Of a DNA stretch of 61,763 nt, positions 57,069 through 61,763 are shown piece by piece; the first letter of the stretch is position 1, and every line of letters begins with the position of its first letter. Under the pieces are notes generated by a model, which was not told the origin of the DNA, made no database searches, and was given only the letters and a program-made list of their open reading frames with translations. Made by a program: the position numbers and the translations under genes. The DNA is from Planctomycetota bacterium (GTDB lineage Bacteria > Planctomycetota > Planctomycetia > Gemmatales > Gemmataceae), in assembly GCA_016191165.1 (NCBI GenBank), contig JACPPF010000059.1, positions 1 to 61,763 on the forward strand, in the 5' to 3' direction.

Positions 57069-59030
57069 CTATTGACGCTTCTCCTTGCGCCCTGGCTTCG
57101 TCTGCCGTTCCTGCGACTTGCGTCCTGGCCGGTAGCCGCGCTTTTGCGCGGGCATGGCGTGAACGTAATCGCTGGCTTTTTCCATGCGTGCGTTTAGCGC
57201 TTCCTTCGGCGGCTGGGCGGGGATCAACGCATCGCAGCCGGCGCCAATCAAATCGCCGCGGCCGGCCTCGAGCAAGGCCCTGCGAACTTCAAAGTAATTC
57301 TCTGGCTTGAAGAACTGCAAAAGGGCCCGCTGCATCTTGCGATCGCGCAGGTTGCGCGCGATATAGACTTCCTGTTTCGAGAACGGGTCGATGCCGGTGT
57401 AGTACATGCACGTGGCGACATCGAACGGCGCCGGGATAAAGTCCTGCACCTGATCCGGGCGATAGCCGTTGCGTTTCAGGAAGATCGCCAGATCGATCAT
57501 CGCATGAACGTCGCTGCCGGGATGACTGGCGATGTAGTAGGGGACGATAAATTGTTTCGGCTTGCCGGCGTCTTGCGATGCCTTCTTGAACTCCCGGGCG
57601 AAGCCCTCGAAGTTGACGTTGCGTGGCTTCTTCATCATGTCAAGCACGTGCGGGTCGGTGTGCTCCGGCGCGACCTTCAGGTGACCGCCAACGTGGTGAG
57701 CCGCGAGTTCTTTCAGGTACTCAGGCGAAAGCTGGGCGATGTCCATGCGGATGCCGGACGCGACGAGGACCTTGCGGATGCCCGGCTCGGTGCGGGCTTT
57801 TTTCATCAGGTCGATAAGCGGGCCATGATCCGTGCCGAGCAGCTTGCAGATCGAGGGATGCACGCACGAAAGGCGCTTGCACTTCGCTTCGACCTCGGGA
57901 CGGGTGCAGCGCATCTGATACATGTTCGCGGTCGGGCCGCCGATGTCACTGATGACCCCCTTGAACTCCGGGTCGGCCGCGAGGCCGCGCACCTCGTTCA
58001 AAATCGATTCCTGCGAACGCGATTGAATCGTCCGGCCCTGGTGCGTCGTGATCGAGCAAAACGTGCAGCCGCCGAAGCAGCCGCGCATGATCGTGACCGA
58101 GTCCTTGATCATCTCGAACGCCGGGATCGGCTCCTTGTACGACGGGTGCGGCCGGCGCGTGTAGGGGAGATCGTAGATCGCGTCCATCTCACTTTCGCTG
58201 ATTGGCAACGGCGGCGGCGTGACGACGACGGCCTGGCGGTCATGGAACTGAATGAGCGTCTTCGCGTTGAACGGGCTGGTGTTGATGTGGATGACGCGCG
58301 TGGCTTCGACGAACGCGTGCTTGTCGGCTTTCACCTCTTCAAAGGAAGGAAGCAATTCACGCCCGCAGCCGAAAGGCTGCGGGATGGAGGGCGTAATCCC
58401 GCAGCCTTTCGGCTGCGGGCGTGGGCCTGATTCACTTGCGCCCAACACATATGCGATGCCGCGCATGTCGCGCAGATCCTTCACTGTTTGCCCTGTCGCG
58501 AGTCGCCGGGCGATTTCGACGATGGCGTGCTCGCCCATGCCGTAGACCAGCAGGTCGGCCTTGGCGTCCAACAGGATCGACCGTTTGACGGTGTCCGACC
58601 AGTAATCGTAATGGGCCAATCGTCGCAGCGACGCCTCGACGCCGCCGGCGATGATCGGCACGCCGGCAAAGGCTTCGCGGGCGCGCTGACAGTAAGCGAG
58701 CGTGGCGCGATCGGGCCGCAATCCGATGCGACCGCCCGGGGAGTAGGCATCGTCGTTGCGGACTTTCTTGTTGGCGGTGTAGTGATTGATCATCGAGTCC
58801 ATGTTGCCGGCACTGATCGCGAAGAACAGCCGCGGCCTGCCAAATTGGCGCCACGGTTCGCACGAATGCCAGTCAGGCTGGCTGAGCATGGCCATGCGAA
58901 AACCGGCCCGTTCCAGAACGCGATGCAGAATCGCCATCGCAAAGCTGGGATGATCGATGTACGCGTCCCCGGTGACGAAGACGACATCGACGGCGTCCCA
59001 GCCGAGGGCGTCCATGTCACGGCGCGACAT
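57069..59030 (-). CDS. YgiQ-family radical SAM protein
   Basis: The 653-residue protein matches YgiQ (UPF0313): [34 protein letters not shown], the [18 protein letters not shown] segment, and the radical SAM motif CFGGCTFC (CxxxCxxC). A C-terminal [20 protein letters not shown] follows. It binds a 4Fe-4S cluster and S-adenosylmethionine; the reaction is unknown. The frame stays open to an ATG at 59183, but the extra 51 codons are repeat-derived and a possible -10 box abuts that ATG, so 59030 is preferred. A 66-bp palindromic element is translated in frame (58358-58423) between IAYVLG and [11 protein letters not shown]. Confidence 0.92.
   Translation of the reverse strand: MSRRDMDALGWDAVDVVFVTGDAYIDHPSFAMAILHRVLERAGFRMAMLSQPDWHSCEPWRQFGRPRLFFAISAGNMDSMINHYTANKKVRNDDAYSPGGRIGLRPDRATLAYCQRAREAFAGVPIIAGGVEASLRRLAHYDYWSDTVKRSILLDAKADLLVYGMGEHAIVEIARRLATGQTVKDLRDMRGIAYVLGASESGPRPQPKGCGITPSIPQPFGCGRELLPSFEEVKADKHAFVEATRVIHINTSPFNAKTLIQFHDRQAVVVTPPPLPISESEMDAIYDLPYTRRPHPSYKEPIPAFEMIKDSVTIMRGCFGGCTFCSITTHQGRTIQSRSQESILNEVRGLAADPEFKGVISDIGGPTANMYQMRCTRPEVEAKCKRLSCVHPSICKLLGTDHGPLIDLMKKARTEPGIRKVLVASGIRMDIAQLSPEYLKELAAHHVGGHLKVAPEHTDPHVLDMMKKPRNVNFEGFAREFKKASQDAGKPKQFIVPYYIASHPGSDVHAMIDLAIFLKRNGYRPDQVQDFIPAPFDVATCMYYTGIDPFSKQEVYIARNLRDRKMQRALLQFFKPENYFEVRRALLEAGRGDLIGAGCDALIPAQPPKEALNARMEKASDYVHAMPAQKRGYRPGRKSQERQTKPGRKEKRQ
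58358..58423 (-). repeat. Palindromic element inserted in frame in the YgiQ gene
   Basis: Perfect 26-bp arms (58358-58383 and 58398-58423) flank a 14-bp spacer. Each arm contains the same 22-nt hairpin found in non-coding DNA at 595-616. The total length of 66 bp is a multiple of three, and the whole element is translated (about 22 residues, including PRPQPKGCG and PQPFGCG). Confidence 0.9.
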
Positions 59031-59039
59031 CGGTGCGAA

Positions 59040-59130
59040 TTCTCCCCTCTCCCTTTGGGAAAGGGGCCGGGGATGAGGGAACGGCCTGGGTTCTCCCCTC
59101 TCCCTTTGGGAGAGGGGCTGGGCGTGAGGG
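59040..59130. repeat. Tandem pair of 40-bp repeats, family F
   Basis: Two units (59040-59080 and 59091-59130) share CTCCCCTCTCCCTTTGGGA followed by a GGGGC-GGG-TGAGGG end. They cover the region just upstream of the preferred YgiQ start. A related single unit lies within UbiD (21966-22006). Confidence 0.85.
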
Positions 59131-59190
59131 GGCGGCGCCAGCGGCAACGCCACTCGGCCAGCATTCGGTTCACGGTTTGGCATCCCGCCA

Positions 59191-59196
59191 TTATAA
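59191..59196 (-). promoter_or_regulatory. Possible -10 box of the YgiQ gene
   Basis: On the minus strand a TATAAT followed by GG lies 7 nt before the most upstream in-frame ATG (59183). Transcription from it would begin around 59183, making that ATG useless. This supports the internal start at 59030. No clear -35 element is found. Confidence 0.35.
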
Positions 59197-59218
59197 CCGC
59201 GAATGCGTCAGCGGGTTA

Positions 59219-60151
59219 TCAATTGTCCCAGGCCCCGTCAGGTTTCTGGTCGTTCGGATTGATGAGTTGCCGCAGGATCGTGTCGTTGATATTGGCGCGA
59301 ACGATCCAATGCACCGTGCCGTCCGCCATCGCAGCCATGAACTGATCCGGCGGAAGGGGCAATTCGCCGTTCGGCGTCACCATCATGTCGGCGGGCCGCG
59401 TCCATATCACGGGTTGGTTGGCCTCCGCGAAAAGAAATGTCCTCGATGTGCCATCCTTGATTTCCGCCATCCGAATCGGCGTGTTCGCGGGAAATAAGGT
59501 AGCGACTCCGGTGAAAAACTGAACGCGAGTGTTCGGAAGTTCTCCGTCATGATAAGCACACCCGTAGATCGGCACCTCCAGCTTCTGGAATCGGGCGTTG
59601 TTCGGATGATCCCAGCCAACTTTTTTATCGAACTGGTTATACAACGGGCTATTTTGGGTGTAGGGCTCGATTTCGACACGCCAGCTCAACTGCACTTCAC
59701 GTTGCTTGCCCTCGTGCTCAACAAACATGACAGGCGCAGGGAGTCTATTGACCGCACTCTCAAAATGGTGGCACGCACCAGCAATACACCTGAAGTTGTT
59801 CATTGTTGCAGCGCGGGCTTCCGCCTGATTGACCTTTTGGACAGCAGGGATCACCAGAGCAACCCCGAGCAGAACGACGATTACTAATAGAAAAATAGGC
59901 AGCCAGCGGAGCAAGATACTTGGTCCATCCTTGCCAATCGATGACACCCACTCAGGATAGATCGGCGGCTCGCCTTCACGTACGCCGGTGTCGCTGCCAG
60001 GCAGTTTCGCCTTGGCTGCGTCCTGGGGCGATGCGATGGCGGTTGCGGTGCTGCACGTCGGGCACAGTGCGGCGGCTGGGTCGTCGCCGGTCAGGCGAAT
60101 GCCACAGCGGGAGCAGAAGGATTCCGCCATTTTTTCCATGATTTGAGGCAA
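59219..60151 (-). CDS. DUF1559-type protein with N-terminal zinc ribbon
   Basis: The 310-residue protein begins with a zinc ribbon (CSRCGIRLTG..CPTC). One membrane span follows (about 82-104, WLPIFLLVIVVLLGVALVIP), then a DUF1559-like region related to type II pseudopilins (VNQAEARAATMNNFRCIAGA, DGTSRTFLFAEAN, PPDQFMAAMADGTVHWI). Unlike usual DUF1559 proteins it lacks an N-terminal prepilin peptide and has the ribbon in its place. The start is uncertain among Met 1, 5 and 8. Confidence 0.78.
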   Translation of the reverse strand: MPQIMEKMAESFCSRCGIRLTGDDPAAALCPTCSTATAIASPQDAAKAKLPGSDTGVREGEPPIYPEWVSSIGKDGPSILLRWLPIFLLVIVVLLGVALVIPAVQKVNQAEARAATMNNFRCIAGACHHFESAVNRLPAPVMFVEHEGKQREVQLSWRVEIEPYTQNSPLYNQFDKKVGWDHPNNARFQKLEVPIYGCAYHDGELPNTRVQFFTGVATLFPANTPIRMAEIKDGTSRTFLFAEANQPVIWTRPADMMVTPNGELPLPPDQFMAAMADGTVHWIVRANINDTILRQLINPNDQKPDGAWDN

Positions 60152-60180
60152 GTTTTGGCTGCGGTGAATTGTTGGTGCGA

Positions 60181-61149
60181 CTATTTCGCCGCGGAATATT
60201 TCTTCTTGAGCGCCAGAAACGCCCGCCGCCAGGGCTGCTCGGCTTCGGTGAAGGTCGCCACGCGTTTGTCGCCGCCAACTTGACGTTTGCCTTGCAATTT
60301 CGGACCAGCGGGGCCGGCTGGACCAATCGGGGGACCGCCACCGCCAGGAAACGCCAAAGCCGGAGTAGTTGGGATGATCTCGATGATCTTCGGCTCGATC
60401 CGGAGAAGGTTATCGAGCACCATCTCGCTCCGCTCGAAAAGAAAACGCGGCCTTGGCCGACCCCCAAAAAAAAGCGGATTCTCTTTCTTATCGGTTTCAC
60501 GTTTGAAACATTCTTCAAGAGTGGCAATCAAGGATGGAATGGCGGCCTTGCCCTCCGACCCCAGGTTACCAAGAGCGATGGTCGCCCAGCGGGATGCCTG
60601 ATCCTGCTCCTTGGCGGCCTCGATCAGCGTGGGCAAGGCAGCTTTCGCCTTGGCGTGCATTCGCTCTATCGCCTGGATGGCGCGCAGCCGGGCGTTCTTG
60701 TTTTCCGGCGTCTTGTCTTTTGCCACGTCGATCAAGCCGGGCAACGCATCTGGGCCGATCTGTCCCAAAATCCAGGAAGCCGATTGGGAGACCGTTGTTT
60801 GGCCGCTGTCCTGGTCTTTCAACATGTCGAGGAACACCGGGATCAGCTTCTTCTCTTGAACCAAGGTCTTGTTCCTTTGAGCCATGGCGCCGAGGGCCTG
60901 AATTGCTTCGATGCGAAACCGATAGTCGGCATCCTTAAGTTGTTCCAGCCAGAAGGTCACAGGTTTGCCACGATAGGTCGGCCCGCCGGATTTGCCACGA
61001 ACCTGGATGGTCAGCAGATTGATTTCCTCACGCAACTTCGCGACCTCGGCACGAAGTTTGGCGAGCTCGTCCTTGTTGTGTTGAGTCGTCCCTTTGGTGG
61101 CGATGGCAAATAGGAGAACGGTTGCAAGCAGCGCGATTGGTTTCGACAT
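60181..61149 (-). CDS. Secreted HEAT-like repeat protein
   Basis: The 322-residue protein has a signal peptide or anchor (about 1-21, PIALLATVLLFAIATKG). A coiled coil follows (LAKLRAEVAKLREEINLLTI), then four or five HEAT-like helical repeats (FRIEAIQALGAMAQ, SASWILGQIGPDALPGLIDV, ARLRAIQAIERMHAKAKAAL, ASRWATIALGNLGSEGKAAI). A Gly/Pro-rich segment comes near the end. It is a protein-protein interaction scaffold by inference. The start at 61149 is preferred over one 14 codons upstream. Confidence 0.78.
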   Translation of the reverse strand: MSKPIALLATVLLFAIATKGTTQHNKDELAKLRAEVAKLREEINLLTIQVRGKSGGPTYRGKPVTFWLEQLKDADYRFRIEAIQALGAMAQRNKTLVQEKKLIPVFLDMLKDQDSGQTTVSQSASWILGQIGPDALPGLIDVAKDKTPENKNARLRAIQAIERMHAKAKAALPTLIEAAKEQDQASRWATIALGNLGSEGKAAIPSLIATLEECFKRETDKKENPLFFGGRPRPRFLFERSEMVLDNLLRIEPKIIEIIPTTPALAFPGGGGPPIGPAGPAGPKLQGKRQVGGDKRVATFTEAEQPWRRAFLALKKKYSAAK

Positions 61150-61338
61150 GGCTGGTCGCCCTTTCGGGAACAGACAGGTGGAAAAAATCAAGGCCTACTC
61201 CAATCCTACCGTTCCGAAGATCGAATCTGCAAGTCAATTTCTCGTTGCCATCGCGCGGTTTATCGGCACATTGAGTGTGCCTACTACCTTGTCAGACGAC
61301 TCCGCAGATTGCGGAAAAGTTCGGCAAGGCGAGACCTC

Positions 61339-61599
61339 TCAGCGATCCCAGTTCACCGGCAGCGCCTGGCCGTCGCGCGGGTCGATCAGCAAACGCAACG
61401 TCCCGTCGTTGACGTTGCGGCGGTCCACCATGCGCACGCTGGCGTCGGCCATCGCCGCCAGGAATCGGTCGGGCGGCAGCGGCAGGGCGCCGTTCGGCGT
61501 GATCGCCATGTCGGCCGGCTTCGTCCACGGCACCGGCGTCTGCGCCTCGGCGAACAGGAAGGTGTTCGAGGAACCGTCGGGAATCGCGGCCAGCGTCAC
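61339..61599 (-). pseudogene. C-terminal fragment of a DUF1559 protein
   Basis: The minus strand encodes TLAAIPDGSSNTFLFAEAQT through PPDRFLAAMADASVRMVD to VNWDR and a stop. This is clearly similar to the last 80 residues of the DUF1559 protein at 59219. The N-terminal membrane helix and core are missing, and the frame upstream (towards 61700) does not look like DUF1559. It is either a decayed paralogue or a 5'-truncated gene. Confidence 0.7.
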
Positions 61600-61636
61600 G
61601 CGGCTCGAAGGATCAGAAAAAAGGGCTCTTCCGTTT

Positions 61637-61763
61637 TTAGGTGCACGCCGCGGAGAAAATAGGCCGGAACGCGGCCGCGGTCTCGCGAATCGCTTCGATC
61701 GTCTGGCCCACTGCCTCGGCAGCCAAGTTCAGATCCAGAACCAATCGCGTCCACAGGCTCGAC
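61637..61763 (-). CDS. C-terminal end of an unidentified gene, cut by the window edge
   Basis: On the minus strand a frame open to the window edge reads LVLDLNLAAEAVGQTIEAIR, then ETAAAFRPIFSAACT and a TAA at 61637-61639. The helical pattern looks protein-like but only 42 residues are visible. No family can be named. Confidence 0.3.
   Translation of the reverse strand, partial: SSLWTRLVLDLNLAAEAVGQTIEAIRETAAAFRPIFSAACT

Overview
The window reads as a piece of chromosome from a high-GC planctomycete, most likely of the Gemmata group (Gemmataceae). I infer this from a secreted cytochrome-like DUF1549/DUF1553 protein, three DUF1501 proteins, five Uma2-family genes, DUF1559 and DUF1080 proteins, large secreted proteins with a degenerate VERLEDR..PS N-terminus, planctomycete-style Ser/Thr kinase fusions, and many dispersed palindromic repeats. 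No rRNA, tRNA, CRISPR array, transposase or integrase was found.

Layout. 1-1015 is non-coding and repeat-bearing. 1016-13966 is an accessory-rich stretch built around a PSD1-type protein and two DUF1501 genes, into which small modules are packed: Uma2 genes (one single, three in tandem with an exact 711-bp period), a VapBC-like pair, a broken toxin with an intact antitoxin-like partner, BrnT/BrnA, and a J-domain/ComM (YifB) fusion. Diverged fragments of DUF1501 gene ends flank several of these modules. 14268-15705 is an ECF sigma factor with its anti-sigma protein. 15784-23071 holds an orphan transketolase C-terminal half, a sialidase-like protein, a DUF58 operon and a UbiD-family decarboxylase. 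23096-30785 (minus strand) has a zinc-ribbon coiled-coil protein, a surface protein, a WD40 protein and the housekeeping pair dnaG-rpoD with a clear terminator. 31154-35990 (minus) has a membrane patatin, a deoxyribosyltransferase-Nudix fusion and DUF4058. 36110-45084 has glgB, a kinase-receiver-HD-GYP fusion, a small secreted protein, and a kinase-SUMF1 fusion convergent with a sigma factor. 45395-53501 holds an SDR, a DUF1080 protein, CvpA, an MFS transporter, a ferredoxin and a surface protein. 53529 to the end is mostly minus strand: DUF1501, RluA, a Uma2 with a coiled-coil tail, YgiQ, DUF1559 proteins and a HEAT-like protein.

Two themes stand out. First, several unrelated genes (PSD1, UbiD, YgiQ, two DUF1501) appear to carry short palindromic or tandem repeats inserted in frame, so mobile-looking repeats have been translated into the proteins. 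Second, toxin-antitoxin and Uma2 cargo sits at DUF1501 gene ends, beside second, synonymously diverged copies of those ends. This suggests that cargo entered by recombination with foreign alleles that rebuilt the gene end. The most unusual single gene is the J-domain/ComM fusion at 7744-9759.
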